DNA from: Gari tellinella
Taxonomy: Eukaryota; Mollusca; Bivalvia; Cardiida; Psammobiidae
Reading direction: 5' to 3'
DNA length: 64,000 bases
NCBI GenBank assembly: GCA_922989275.2
Contig: OV277871.1
Coordinates: 26,112,693-26,176,692, forward strand
Below the pieces are notes generated by a model, which saw only the letters and a list, made by a program, of their open reading frames with translations, was not told the origin of the DNA and did not search any database. Each line of letters begins with the position of its first letter. Position 1 is the first letter of the stretch. The position numbers and the translations under genes were made by a program. Below, one piece after another: positions 1 through 10,613 of this stretch.

Positions 1-213
1 GTTTTACCCCTTCACCGCCATATTGCCGTCTGCTTCAATATCGTTGTCTGTGGTATTGTTTCAAGGTTAGATTCAAGGTAGTATATAAGACATAATTTCA
101 ACTAACTTTAAAAAATACTATATGTCTAACAAGTTACAAACAGTTCGTTTGATTAGGATCAAAACTGTTTGTAACTGCGCTTTATGACGTCATTGAGAGT
201 GAAAGGGTCAATC
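1..213. repeat. MITE family A, cut by window edge
   Basis: The text 'ccttcaccgccatattg...gtctgcttcaata' recurs at 1791, 11474, 33840 and 48785. It is followed by an S1-type hairpin remnant (aacagttcg...gatcaaaactgttt) and ends 'gagagtgaaagggtca', the degenerate inner end of a TTAACCCTTTCA-type terminus. The left end lies outside the window. It has no coding potential; a short ORF overlapping its right end is not supported. Confidence 0.7.
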
Positions 214-739
214 GTCATTTTTCATGATGTTTTAACTCTTCACCACCGTAGTTACTTCACCATCGTAGTTTCGTCTGCGTCAAATAATCAGTGTACTTGG
301 ACAAAGGCAGTGAAAATGTTAATGTTTGCGAGCTTTGCAATGCTTAAATCTATCAAATTATGGAACTTTGTTTTGTTTCCGGCAAAGAGGTCAAGGCTTT
401 AGCTCATTTTATCGCAAAAGTCGACAACAAACATATTTTCATACAATTTGGAGCAACGAACAGTTGACTTAAAATGAATATAAAAATCAAGTTGCAGGCT
501 TCGGAGAATAGAACCACTAGGATCAGGCTCAAAGGTTGAAAAGAATTTGAGTTGAGTCTAAGATCGTTTTCAAGCATTTAACTGACTTTAGTCGAATTTG
601 GTCGAGTGATGGTTAACCCTCATCATGCTATGGCGATACGCTCTTCATCCTCTCCGAATGATCAGAATATACTCATCTTGATAATTCCATCTTCCAAAAT
701 AAAAGCAAATGTAGAGTTATTTAGACATCACTATTACAA
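214..739. other. No gene seen
   Basis: AT-rich sequence with only short chance ORFs. I recognise no repeat here. Confidence 0.5.
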
Positions 740-900
740 TAGATGCCGACAAAAATAGAAGCTGGACAAGAGTCAACCCTTATAATAACAGTTTTGATCC
801 AATGCTTTGTTAAAATCAAAGCTGAATAGCCAAAATTAGACTAGACTTTATTGAGAATTAGAATTTGTCTATTAAAAGTTTCAGGGGTGAATGAATGAGT
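740..900. repeat. MITE family L fragment
   Basis: 'tagactagactttattgag...attaaaagtttcaggggtgaatga' matches the L-type text at 2290-2362 and, inverted, at 43075-43140. Only one side of the element is present and the central hairpin is lost. Confidence 0.55.
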
Positions 901-1452
901 TAGAAATTGCCTGATACAAATAATGCGACACTTCGTACAGTATAAATTAAGCATGTACGTACTTGGAATGTTACAGGAGTCGAGTTATTATTTCCCAATA
1001 AACGCGTCAGTGCAAATACAAGTACATTTGTGTCTATTTCAAATAAATTTGAGACAAATGAAGATGTCGAATATTTTACACTCATAATCTGAATCGTTAA
1101 CATTTTACAAAATATGCATTTAATTGGATTTTACGTTTTAAGTGTTAAGAAAAACAAAACGTCCTCCCAGCGTTCAGGCGAGCTTAAACTAAAGCAAGTC
1201 AGAACTTAATTTACTTCAAGCTGTTTCCGAGTTGCTGGTTTTCACCCTTCTCTTACTATATTGCTATATTGACGCATTTTGAAAACAGTGAAGATCCAGA
1301 TCAAACAACTTCCGAAGATGTTACCTGGTCTGTGCTGTTGTCTTATATCAACTGCCTTACATTAGTATTAACTCTTTCCTGGTGGGAAATGTCATTTTTT
1401 TATCAGACAATCTAAAGGTTCTAGCGATAGATGTTTTCAGAGCAGGAATATT
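901..1452. other. No gene; family E fragment inside
   Basis: Positions about 968-1012 ('ttatttcccaataaacgcgtcag') match the right-end region of TA-type family E inverted. The rest is unassigned AT-rich DNA. Confidence 0.45.
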
Positions 1453-1669
1453 ACAACCCTTCACAGCCTTACCCCGACTACAATAGTTATTTGCAAACAG
1501 TTTGAATCATGATCAGACGCCGCGTAACGCGGCGTCTGATCAGGATTCAAATTGTTTTAAACTTATTTCAATCATTATTAAAAACTAAATTCACCAAATT
1601 TAAATTTGAGAAATAAAAGCAGACGGCAATTATTTAAAATTGATGACGTCATGGCATTGAAGGGGTTAA
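1453..1669. repeat. MITE family B (TTAA type) with S1 hairpin
   Basis: Left end 'caacccttcacagcctt', right end 'gacgtcatggcattgaaggggttaa'-like (last 20 bases at 1650-1669). The internal palindrome at 1505-1553 centres on CGCGTAACGCG, with arms carrying GATCAGACGCCG and its complement. It has the same layout as copies at 11234, 40095 and 41650. Confidence 0.8.
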
Positions 1670-1790
1670 TATATATGAATATTCAGCGGCGGAATAGTTA
1701 GTTGTGGATAGAATGCTATACATTGCATTGGATTCTTTCAGGAAGTGCAAAACGTAAGTTTACCATTTCATCGCTAGCGTTTTTCTTGAG

Positions 1791-1990
1791 ATTTTTTACC
1801 TTTTCACCGACCGCCATATTGTCGTCTGCTTCAATAATGTTGTCTGCAACATCATTTCAAAATTATGTTTAAGGCAGCATGACTGATGAAATTTCGAAAC
1901 GGATGTCAAACAGTTTTAATCCCGATCAGACGCCGCTTAAAGCAAACGGTTTGCTAAAAGCGCTTTTTGTCGTCAAACACGGAAAAGGTT
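1791..1990. repeat. MITE family A copy
   Basis: Shares 'gccatattgtcgtctgcttcaat' (here 1813-1835) and the 'gtcaaacagttttaatcc' hairpin arm with the copy at window start. The second hairpin arm is disrupted after 'gacgccgc'. Confidence 0.65.
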
Positions 1991-2149
1991 TAATTACTCA
2001 TTTTATATATTTTTTTTTACCTCGGTGGGACTAGACGGGCATTTCTAAAACAGTTCATATATAGATCAGACGTCAACTAGTCAGTATAAAATCCAAATGG
2101 CACTCATATTGATGTGTCTTAAGACCCTATAGAAACGTATACTCGTCAT

Positions 2150-2362
2150 TTACAAACAGTGTATCTGCGAGGATTACACTTGTCTCATGCAACCAGTGTA
2201 CACCCTGACCAGAGGGCTTCTTAAGGAGCCATCTGATCAGAGTCAACACTGTTTTTCATTTTGAAATATATTGTTAAAATCAACCCTTGATAGTCAAAAA
2301 TAGACTAGACTCATTTTGAAATTTTCAGTGTCCATTAAAAGTTCCAGGGGTGAATGAGTCAA
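2150..2362. repeat. MITE family L copy
   Basis: The central hairpin 'ccctgaccagagggcttc...gagccatctgatcagagtc' is the L variant of scaffold S1, with GGCTCC loop arms. It is followed by the 'tagactagactcatttt' and 'ttccaggggtgaatgagt' tail shared with 43062-43312. A separate S1 hairpin remnant follows at about 2395-2455. Confidence 0.6.
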
Positions 2363-2496
2363 CTTTTCGAACGATAGCGGCGAAACTATGGTTTATTATG
2401 CAAACACTTTGGATTCAGATGGGGCGCGACTTTTCGCGGCGTCTCAAACTGTTTGACACTGTGGCCATATTAAAAAAAAACATTTTTGAAAGTTAT

Positions 2497-3020
2497 TTAT
2501 TTGCAGACAACAAACGATAATGTTTCTTTACGTTCAAATAATTACGTAAACGAGTGAAAATACCTTTCCGAAAAGTGTATCATTTGCACAGTAACAGACA
2601 CCAATTGTTACAAATGATAACGTTACTTAGCTTTTAGATAATTAAGTAGACGAGTGAAACTACCTTTTCGAAAATTCTATTATTTGTACAGTAACAGTCA
2701 ACAATTGTAACAAACGATAATGTTACTTAACGTTCTAATAATTAAGTAGACGAGTGAAAATACCTTTTCGAAAATTCTATTATTTGCACAGACAACAAGC
2801 GTTACAAACGATAAGGTTTCTTAATGTTCAAATAATTAAGTAAACGAGTGAAAGCATCTTTTCTAAAATTTTATCATTTGCACAGTAACAGATAATTTAG
2901 TTTTTACAACTTGACGAGTGAAAAAAACTTTTTGAAAATTCTTTTATTATAATTCAACAGAAACAGACAACAATTGTTACAAACGATAATGTTACTTAAC
3001 GTTCAAATGTTTAAGTAGAC
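2497..3020. repeat. Minisatellite, ~95-110 bp unit
   Basis: About five diverged tandem units each contain 'acaaacgataatgtt', 'aattaagtagacgagtgaaa' and 'ccttttcgaaaattctatt'. Unit starts are near 2508, 2610, 2710, 2803 and 2978. The unit before the last is internally deleted. No coding signal. Confidence 0.85.
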
Positions 3021-3314
3021 GATATTCTTGCAGTGATTGGGGGAACCATGAAGATGACGATAAATTTACTGCCGTGCCTCGGTTACTCGAACACGGTCAT
3101 CGAGATTGGACTGGTATCATATCTTTATTCATTTCATCATTAAAGAAAATCCATGGAACTTACTTTAAAAAGTACTATATATCTATAATGCGTGATAAAA
3201 GCGTGTTAAGAAATAAATAAAATAAATTCAGAATATGTTTAAGCGGTGGTTCAAAAGAAACTGCACAAGGGAACTTTACAACAGATGCCTAGTTAATACA
3301 GACACGAAATCTAT

Positions 3315-3556
3315 TATTATCGTTACTAACCCCGTTTAAACGCAAACCAAAGACAAACGTATTGCAATCAAATGTAGAAATGACAACGATTTGACTATTG
3401 TGATTATTCGTTTTAATCCGAGTTGCAAACGGTTTGGAGCCTGATCAGACGTCGGGTTACCCGGTGTCTAATCTGGCTCCAAACTGTTTGTAATGGAAAT
3501 AGACGTTTTAGCATAAACGCGTTTATTTGGAAAGATTAACGTCTTTTCCACTGTAT
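3315..3556. repeat. MITE family E (TA type) with S1 hairpin
   Basis: Left interior 'ccgtttaaacgcaaacc', central hairpin 3430-3491 with GGAGCC/GGCTCC arms around GGGTTACCCG, right interior 'gcataaacgcgtttattt' and right terminus 'aacgtcttttccactgta'. The left terminus is degraded. Confidence 0.75.
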
Positions 3557-3639
3557 AAGTTTATAAATGTTCATAAAGCAGTCGTTCTTTTTGAGTGCTA
3601 TTCTACTTTAATTGATTAACATCTCCTTCTGCCGTCCTG

Positions 3640-3790
3640 TGTGTTTGTCTTTCTCTGTATGCCTTTTCTCTGGTCTCTTTCTCTGTCTCTCTCCCTGTCT
3701 GTAACTCTCTTTCTCTGTGCATGTGTCTCTGTGTTTGTCTCTGTTTTTGTCTTTTCCATTTTATCTGTCTGCCTCTCTTTGCAAGTACAC
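3640..3790 (+). repeat. Pyrimidine-rich degenerate (CT/TG) tract
   Basis: An impure run of ctctgt/ctcttt/tgtctc units. The ORFs on both strands here are low-complexity translations and are not genes. Confidence 0.8.
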
Positions 3791-4009
3791 GCTTGCATAA
3801 TTTCAGTCAGCCATATTTGCATCCGCTTAGAAATCAAGCGATAACATAATTCGACGCCAGGTTTTTAAAAGAGTTTACACTAAACAATTTCGTTTGCTTA
3901 CGACAATTATTTTTTAAAATATAGTTATTTGTATATTTTAAAGTTGTAAAGGGCGGGAGTAAACTTTCAAAGAACTACTTCTTCAATATTAAAGAATTGT
4001 TTCTGTATT

Positions 4010-4128
4010 TTTTTCTCAAGTTAAACTTAGTTATTTTGATTTAAGAAATATTGAAAGTTAAACGAGAGTCAAACAACTGTTTGCAAATAACCATTCTGCT
4101 CGGGGTAAGGCAGCGAAGGGTTTAACCT
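4010..4128. repeat. MITE family B, internally deleted
   Basis: Ends with 'ctgtttgcaaataaccattc', 'tcggggtaaggcagcgaagggtttaa', the B right-hand module inverted (compare 59610-59650). Most of the hairpin is missing. Confidence 0.55.
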
Positions 4129-4670
4129 GTCTGTCGAGAATGTGTTCCTGCACTTTCATATAGAAGTGTTTTATAAATGTACACACATCAAAGTATAACG
4201 AGCATTGTGTTCCAAATATACTCAAAAAATACGAGGGGCTAGTATATCATGTAAAACAAATATATAAACTTAAGTTTACTCACAGAAATATTAAGTGTCA
4301 TGTAAAAGTACATGTTTAATTCATTGTAGATTATTTCTCTCATTAGAAACGTAGAAAATGATATCACAGTTCTCCTTAACACACAATCACCCTCAGATAT
4401 CTGTGTGCCAGACTAGGTGGATGTGGTGACAAAAACATAACCATGAGCCCACCTTGTAGGTTCTTCCCTTAAATTACAGCTAGTATCTTTGAGCGTGCTA
4501 CCACTGGACCGAGTCCGCCAGTATCGCATTGGACCCAGCTCTTTATCCCAAATTAATACAGTGACATAAAAAGTCGGTCGTTTCTGACAAAAGATTTCAA
4601 GGTAATTGTATTTCAAATGTAGATCGTTATTGAATAGTTAATATTTTAATATAAACATCGGTTGTTATTT
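4129..4670. other. Upstream intergenic or intronic DNA of the GT49 gene
   Basis: No ORF or repeat is recognised. A tRNA-like A-box string is present on the minus strand near 4490-4520, without a B box. 'cccagctctttatcc' near 4530 recurs at 13065. An upstream 5' UTR exon or promoter could lie here or further upstream, but I cannot place one. Confidence 0.4.
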
Positions 4671-4680
4671 TGTTTATCAG
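4671..4680 (+). other. Candidate 3' splice site before first coding exon
   Basis: T-rich 'ttattttgtttatcag' runs into the GT49 exon. If used, the coding exon begins at 4681 with 47 bases of 5' UTR and a non-coding exon lies upstream. This is an inference from sequence context only. Confidence 0.45.
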
Positions 4681-4727
4681 GTGAACAGGTGACCAACATA
4701 GACTTTCCGGTACTGCATCCTCAACGA

Positions 4728-5864
4728 ATGTATCGACGATTAGAAAACTTATTTCAATGGATCTTACTATGGGGTCTAGTTTTTATTTTAATTACAGAAT
4801 ATTACAAACAATCGTACCACTCAAAAAAGGCTGGACCTCATTCCAGACAAAATAATGATTATAACCACTTAGCACTTCCTGAAAACAACCAGGCCATTCG
4901 AGAGAATCTTGTAAACGGATCTAGCTACACAGTTCAGAACCATGATCATACAACAGGAAAGGCGCTAAAAGAAAACAGTGTTCATCTAATACTAGAGCGA
5001 ATTGTCTCCGGTGGGATGCTGGATCCTCTGAACGAATACCACGTGATCTCAGATTTAGTTACACCAATCGCTACCGTAGAGAGAGCAAAGAGAATGGACA
5101 CGAGTATATGTACTCACGCCACTACAAGTAATCTCCATTACCTAACAAACCTGTCAAAGAGATGGGAAGCGCCCATTTCTATCGCCGTGTTTTCCTATGA
5201 CTTACAGATTAGAAACACACTGCGTCAAATACTTTACTTGCACGCGTGTCATCCGAGCATTCGAAATCACGTGACTTTTCATCTTGTGATGCCGAGATTT
5301 AATCAAATAGTGATTACTTATGAGAGTTTGAATATGCCTATCGAATGTTCACCAATGGGTCATCTTGTCAATGTGTCTCGGTCAAAAAACTTCCAAGATA
5401 CAGGTCACCCTTACCCACAAAACACACTGCGTACTGTAGCTATAACGCATTCTAAAACGAACTTCATATTCACAGTAGACATAGATTTGTTGCCTTCAAA
5501 AGGATTGGCAAGGGATTTCCAGAAATTAATTGAAGGCAAAAAGAGTCCAAAGTTTGACAAGACTGCACTTGTCATACCTGCTTTTGAAGCAAAGCAACAC
5601 CTAACATTTGTTAATACAAAAATCGACCTCCTAAGGGAAATGAACAAAGGCAACATTCGAGTGTATTATTCCACCGTGTGTAGAAGTTGCCAAGAGGCTA
5701 CGAACTATACAAGATGGCTGCCAATCCCAATGTCATCAGATACAGAGATAGCATACCACGTGGCCCATGCTCCCTCTTGGGAACCCTTTTACATAGCCAA
5801 CAAGAGAGACCTACCACTCTATGATGGCCGATTCAAACAATATGGCTTCAACCGGATAAGTCAG
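4728..5864 (+). CDS. GT49 glucuronyltransferase (B4GAT1-like), coding exon 1
   Basis: Encodes residues 1-379 of a 442-residue protein. I start at the ATG of MYRRLENLFQ rather than the earlier ATG at 4662, which lies inside the polypyrimidine tract of a likely splice acceptor. The chosen start gives a short basic cytosolic tail and one membrane anchor (about residues 9-23), the type II topology of Golgi transferases. A stem of about 125 residues follows, then the GT49 catalytic domain from PISIAVF (~149), with YPQNTLR (~229) and the DxD metal and sugar-nucleotide motif DID at ~251-253 (VDIDLLP). Sequons NGSS, NLS, NVS and NYT are present. In the family, B4GAT1 adds glucuronic acid in the matriglycan primer of alpha-dystroglycan; that role here is inferred. 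The reading ends FNRISQ at a CAG|GTACAG donor in phase 0; the open frame continues only three codons into the intron. The match to GT49 is strong; assignment to B4GAT1 rather than another GT49 paralogue is less certain. Confidence 0.88.
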
Positions 5865-6847
5865 GTACAGTAGTGGAAAAGTATTATTCTTTTCTTTTTA
5901 GATAAATCAAATCGCAATAGCAATGAAATGTAAATAACGACTGTGTTTTGATATACATGTAAGTGTTGATTTATTTAAATTTGATTGTCAAACAGTTAGG
6001 GTACTGATTAGAAAGCTACTGGACGTTTTGGTCTGGTTCAAAACTGTTTGCAATCAGTTTTGGAATCCGAACGTGGCTTGATGGAAGGGACGAGTTATTC
6101 CCTAATGCATATCGATATTTCTATTGACAAGTTTTATACTTGATGTGTGTGTATATTATTTCAAAGTTGTTCTTCTACAAAATCCATTAAAACTTTAAAT
6201 GTGTATGTGTTGTTTTGACACGCCATAAAATAGCATAGCATGTCACGGGCAATTTTCTTATTTAAATGGAACTTAAAAAGAGCAATTGCATTCCATTCGA
6301 TCAAGCATCTTTATAGAAAATATAACATTATATCAAATTATATATATTTTATAGAAATTGCATACCTAAATTGCTAGTATTAACCTCACAATTTTATGTG
6401 TCTATGTTTACTGGCATTTGTAACATTTGTATAACATTATGTTTGTCAAAATGCGCGGATCAAGAAAGGGGTGAGGGTCTTGAACCCTTTCCTGGATATT
6501 GCTATAGGTGCATACGTCTAGATTCCAGTTTACAGTGTGAAGGAACTTAGTTATATTTGTATGTCAGTTTACTGTGTCGAAAAGTTCTCAATGTCTTGAC
6601 CATAGAAAGAGTACAACAACGGAGCAAATTATCACGAATGAAGAATTGAGATTTTAAAAGACAGGTGATTGCTCATTGTAGGGCAATAAAATACATTTTT
6701 CTTTAAAAAGAACCCCCAAAAACTTAACCCTTTCATTCTCAATGACGAATAAAAGCTCGTTTGCAAACAGTTTGGGTCCTGGTCAGACTCCGAGTAACGG
6801 CGGTAGGCATATATAGAAAACGACAATAAGATTCACTTTGAGTGTTG

Positions 6848-7326
6848 CTAAGCCTCTTCATTATCTTACCCTGAGTACAATGGTCAGCTGCAAACAGTTT
6901 GGACCCTTATCAGACGCCAAGTAACGCAGTGTCTGATCAGGATCCAAACTGTTTGACATTCATATCGATATTTCATAAGTTAAAACATCTCAAATTTAGA
7001 TTTGAGAAATAAAAGCAGACCACAATTGTTTAAAGCAGATGGCGTAATGGCGCAGGGCTACCATTTCTCCGGATTTTTCCTAAATCTTTGATTTTTTTCT
7101 AGTACATGGTAGCTTAAAGACGGCTGAAAGTAAAGCAGAATGCGCCTTAAGGCACATTCTGCTTTACATTCAGCATGCTTTAAGCAGCAACGTGTCAACA
7201 AAACTAGAAGCAGGCGATGGGGAAAAGGTACGATTGGGAAAATCGCACTTGAAAAATGCAAATTTGGAAATCTTAGGATTTCTTTATGTCAAATTATGGC
7301 AGCCCTGATGGCAGTGGAGGGGTTTC
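6848..7326. repeat. MITE family B split by element J
   Basis: The left part, 'cttcattatcttaccctgag', has an S1 hairpin at about 6889-6955. The right module 'aaagcagatggcgtaatggc' is interrupted at 7053 and resumes after 7307 as 'atggcagtggaggggttt'. The outer TTAA is decayed. It ends about 37 bp upstream of the exon 2 acceptor. Confidence 0.75.
7053..7307. mobile_element. Element J (CAGGGCT ends) with S2 hairpin
   Basis: Termini CAGGGCTACCAT and ATGGCAGCCCTG form short inverted repeats, with partial extension ('ggatttttcctaaatc' against 'aaatcttaggatttct'). The centre (7110-7195) is the S2 hairpin. The flanks ATGGCG and ATGGCA suggest a ~6 bp target duplication. A second, truncated J copy is at 50839. 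The ends resemble hAT-type termini, but the apparent 6 bp duplication does not fit hAT's usual 8. Confidence 0.65.
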
Positions 7327-7362
7327 AGAGAAAAAATGGCGAGTTTCATATTTCAATTTCAG

Positions 7363-7554
7363 GCTTGTGAAACCCATTTATCTGGATTCCAGTTTGCTGT
7401 CACGAACACTGGTTTCGTTGTGCATGATGGATTCAAAACCAAGAGCAACTTTCACAAATCAAGGATTCAGGAGCTGCGTAAAAACAAGATTCTATATGAA
7501 AAAATAAAAGAAGAGTGGAGAATCAAATATCTGCATTCTAGAAGATCATGCTGA
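7363..7554 (+). CDS. GT49 glucuronyltransferase (B4GAT1-like), coding exon 2
   Basis: Encodes the last 63 residues (380-442). It starts right after the acceptor 'aatttcag' with ACETHLSGFQFAV, then GFVVHDGFK and a basic C-terminal helix (NKILYEKIKEEWRIKY), ending at TGA 7552-7554. The order 'FNRISQ | ACE.H..G..F.V...GF.VH.GFK...NKILY' is the expected end of a GT49 domain. The exon therefore completes the domain that is cut off in exon 1, and the splice keeps frame. An alternative is that the gene has further isoforms with other last exons, for which I see nothing. The ORF extends upstream of the acceptor in the same frame, but that part is intron and MITE edge. Confidence 0.85.
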   Translation, partial: ACETHLSGFQFAVTNTGFVVHDGFKTKSNFHKSRIQELRKNKILYEKIKEEWRIKYLHSRRSC

Positions 7555-7791
7555 CACAGTATTGAGTTTGCTTCATTTGACAGTGATTTATAACCAGCTA
7601 TCACCTGCTTAACTCTTAACGTTAAGGTTTAATCATGATTACCTTTGCAAACAGTTTGGATCCTGATCAGACGCTGCGTCACGGACAGACAGACAATATG
7701 GTCCGATCCGGTGTCAACAGATTGGGAGCATGTTTCTGTTCTGTAAATTGCCAATGGGTTGATAAGCTTCTAATACCCTCATCGAGGTTTA

Positions 7792-7912
7792 TTAACCCAT
7801 TTGTGCCTAGCGTCGAATAAAAGTTATTTGGGCAAACAGTATAGACTCTGATCAGATACCGCATAATGCGGGGTCAAAAAGGTTTACACCGTTTGCTGAC
7901 TATAAAGCAAAA
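7792..7912. repeat. MITE family C copy (truncated), with candidate poly(A) signal
   Basis: Begins TTAACCCATTTGTGCCTAGC and has a C-type hairpin (gcaaacagtatagactctga ... ccgtttgctgac). The right half is missing compared with 40910-41121. A separate S1 remnant sits at about 7640-7682. Confidence 0.65.
7816..7821 (+). terminator. Candidate AATAAA polyadenylation signal
   Basis: First AATAAA downstream of the GT49 stop codon (262 bp after it), located inside the family C MITE. Whether it is used cannot be told from sequence. Confidence 0.3.
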
Positions 7913-8705
7913 CAACAATGATAATATATTAGCCAACCCTTACATCAAAAGCAGACTAATCTAATATTTAACCATTGGGTTCAAATGTGTCAATAAGAAT
8001 AGGGCATTCACATTCACGGATTTCTCTTACCAGACTTTACACTTTTTCGTTAAAGTATATTGATCCTTACGGTTTTGGCCACTTAGATTGAAATAGAATT
8101 TTAACGAGTTTTTCTGTCGAGTTATTGCATTGATGCTATTTTTACACGAGAGTCCTTAAAAATCTACATGAACGATATGTAAGTATGATCTATCATTTAA
8201 AAGTATTATTTCTTGCGGATATATCACGCAAGTCAGTATTCTTAATTCAAACAGTCTAAATTTGGCGATAATAGCATCATATAAAATAAGTTTGAGTTTT
8301 TAAGTTTTTATATTTAATGTGTAAACATAAATGTTTGTCTGATGTTATGTGAACGTTTGAAAACAATGTAATACATTAAATATAAGGTATTTTATCGATA
8401 AAAACGATATTTGTATACAGTTTATAGTTGTTGAATTTGTAACTTAGTTATTGCGAAAAGTAGAATATGTATGTTTGTTGCATACATATGTCCTATTTTA
8501 GATGTAATTGAAAAACACTTATTCGCAAAAAGTTGATATAATCAATAAACAATATTAAGGTATTTTTTAAGTACAGTAGCAAATATGACCTGTGCCTATG
8601 ATTTACCCATATTGGTATCTATTGTGCACAACGAAGAGAAGTGTTGTAGTCAAAGTATTATTTATCGCTGTATCCGCAAGAACGCGCTCTTTTCAACGGC
8701 GTATA
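7913..8705. other. No gene seen
   Basis: AT-rich DNA with no recognised element. Confidence 0.5.
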
Positions 8706-9070
8706 TACAGCGTTACCTCTCTACAACGGTCCTCCCAATAACGACTCCCTCCTTACAACGACACTTGTCGCTGTTCCTTGAACAGGGAAATTATGTCCAA
8801 CCTATTTACGACTGAAATGTCGCCTGCTTAAAATTGTCGTCTGCTGTTTTTCTACAAGTTACATAATGGACACTTTGACAAAATAAACTTAACGACGAGT
8901 GACAAACAGCTTGGATCCAGATCAGACGCCGCGTTACGCGGCGTCTGATCTGGATTCAAGCTGTTTGCAAATGTAAGCCAATTCCCCCCTCCACCTATAA
9001 CGACTTCATCCGTACAACGCACATAATTTGTGTCTCCCATTGGGTGTCGTTGTAGAGAGGGAGCACTGTA
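8706..9070. repeat. MITE family F (TA type), full length, with S1 hairpin
   Basis: Ends TACAGCGTTACCTCTCTACA and GTAGAGAGGGAGCACTGTA are inverted repeats flanked by TA. The internal palindrome (~8906-8970) is the F variant of S1: GCTTGGATCCAGATC arms around CGCGTTACGCG. Length 365 bp. Other copies are at 9300, 12389 and 25291. Confidence 0.85.
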
Positions 9071-9299
9071 CACGATAATCATACATGTAGATTCCAAGAT
9101 AATACCAAAGTAATATAATTTTTTGAATGACCCTCGTTTATACTGCAAAACTAAAAGTTGTCTGCATTATTTAGGAGTCACCTGCTTTCCATTTCCTGCA
9201 AGCTGTTACAAAGAAATGTGGCCCAATACAAGTTTAATTGTAACTCGTTGAAAATTAAGAACTATTGGGTAATCTGCGACAACTGTGCTACAGTTATCA

Positions 9300-9603
9300 T
9301 ACAGTGCTCTCTCTCAAGAACGGCTCTCCGAACAACGATTCCCTCCTTACAATAATGATTGTCGCTGCTCCTCAAACAAAACAATTATGTCTAACGCTTT
9401 AAAATTGTCGTTTGTCTTTTTTTCTTAAAGTTAAGTACAAAATACAAGAGGTATATTGACAGAAGAAATAGAAAGACGAATAACAAAGAGTTTGAACCGA
9501 TATCAAACGCCGCGTTACGCTCATCACTTTAAGGGTATATATTTCCCTCCCTATAACAACTCCCTCCAAACAACGCACGTGGTGTTTGCCTCCCATTGGT
9601 CTA
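9300..9603. repeat. MITE family F, degraded copy
   Basis: Left end TACAGTGCTCTCTCTCAAGA; interior 'acgattccctccttacaa' and 'aacgcacgtggtgtttgcct' match 8706-9070. One hairpin arm and the right terminus are lost. Confidence 0.7.
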
Positions 9604-9690
9604 AAAATGTTCAATTGTGACAAAAGTGTTGTTAATCAGGCCAAAATTTCAAATTTTTTTATAAACCTTAAGCAAACCTTATATTGATTT

Positions 9691-9802
9691 AACCATGGTT
9701 GAGCGCGACTAAACGATATGGTTCGAGGGGGCCAATGAACTATGTCGTTTAGTCGCGTTCAGCCCCCTCGAACTAAATCGTTTAGTCGCGCTCAACCATG
9801 GT
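9691..9802. repeat. Fold-back element with long nested arms
   Basis: Arms 'accatggttgagcgcgact' and its complement end at 9802. Inner arms 'ttcgagggggc' and 'gccccctcgaa' continue the stem. The loop carries a third 'tcgtttagtcgcg'. No other copy in the window. Confidence 0.75.
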
Positions 9803-10613
9803 CTAGCCTATTTAGCACTTGCTTTGGCTCGAGGAAAATAAGAAATAATGCAGATATCTAGGTCTAGCGAGATTGGGTAGATCTTGGTTTTGTTATTGTT
9901 ACTGTAAAATTCCTGTATTTCTTCAGTTCAAATCCTTGATTTGGTGTTTATTTCACTTTACTTTCGATAATTTATCGTTAAGCCTTCAGTACAGGCAAGA
10001 GGTTTTCGCGGTCGCTCGCTCGGAGCATTGCTAGGATTGTGACGTCAAAATTGCCTTCAGATGACGCAAGCGGGGACTAAATGAACAGTTGGTTAATTTG
10101 TTAATTTGTTCATGTTTTATTTTTTCAAAAGCGTTGAACTACATGATATAGTCAACGGTTTGTGAGGCATCTGATTAGCCAAGAGTTTCAAGCCATGTGT
10201 TAATTAGTTTAAACATATTTATTTTCAGAAGTACACATGATTACATTTATACGTGCTAACGTAAATTAACCATACTTAGGAAAAGGATTGAAATGAAAGA
10301 ATTAACTTATTGAGTTTCTCTCCTTGCTTATTTGCTGAACAGTAAGTGTTGTGTTCAGCGGCTTGCTAGAAATCTTTCTTGCTAGAATACAGTAATAAAA
10401 GTATTGTTTCAAATTGTATTGCTTCAGTTGCTGGATACAGAACAGAAGCAAAGGAGAAAGCTCAAAGTGCCTATCTGATTTACTTCATATCTGCAATGCA
10501 CAAATTTTCCCCTTTTAAGCAACACACTATATTCATTCAGAGGGAGCCACTGAAAGCAACCCAATCTGCACATGTACATGCGAACAAAACAATCAATTCG
10601 TTATTGGAGTAAA
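9803..10613. other. No gene seen
   Basis: Mixed AT-rich DNA. The 77-codon ORF at 10379 has no recognisable domain and is not reported as a gene. Confidence 0.5.

Larger units (their letters stand above)
5865..7362 (+). other. Intron of the GT49 gene (1498 bp)
   Basis: Donor GTACAG at 5865 and acceptor 'ttcatatttcaatttcag' ending at 7362; both exons join in phase 0. Contents in order: a decayed S1 hairpin (~5990-6055), about 650 bp of AT-rich DNA, a family A fragment (6727-6805), then a family B MITE containing a nested J element (6848-7326). Confidence 0.8.

Noticed and set aside
3616..3844. Overlapping ORFs on both strands (67 and 73 codons)
   Set aside because: Translations of a degenerate CT-rich tract, low complexity in both frames.
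4470..4530. Minus-strand tRNA-like A box ('tggtagcacgctca')
   Set aside because: No B box at the right distance and no cloverleaf could be drawn; at most a SINE remnant.
4662..4727. Upstream ATG of the GT49 open frame
   Set aside because: Lies in a T-rich stretch ending in a splice-acceptor-like TATCAG; the ATG at 4728 gives a normal type II anchor start.
7140..7370. ORF across an S2 hairpin and element J
   Set aside because: Palindromic MITE sequence; the same hairpin elsewhere is not open in a consistent frame.
8585..8815. 76-codon ORF running into family F
   Set aside because: Its second half is MITE terminus; no domain seen.
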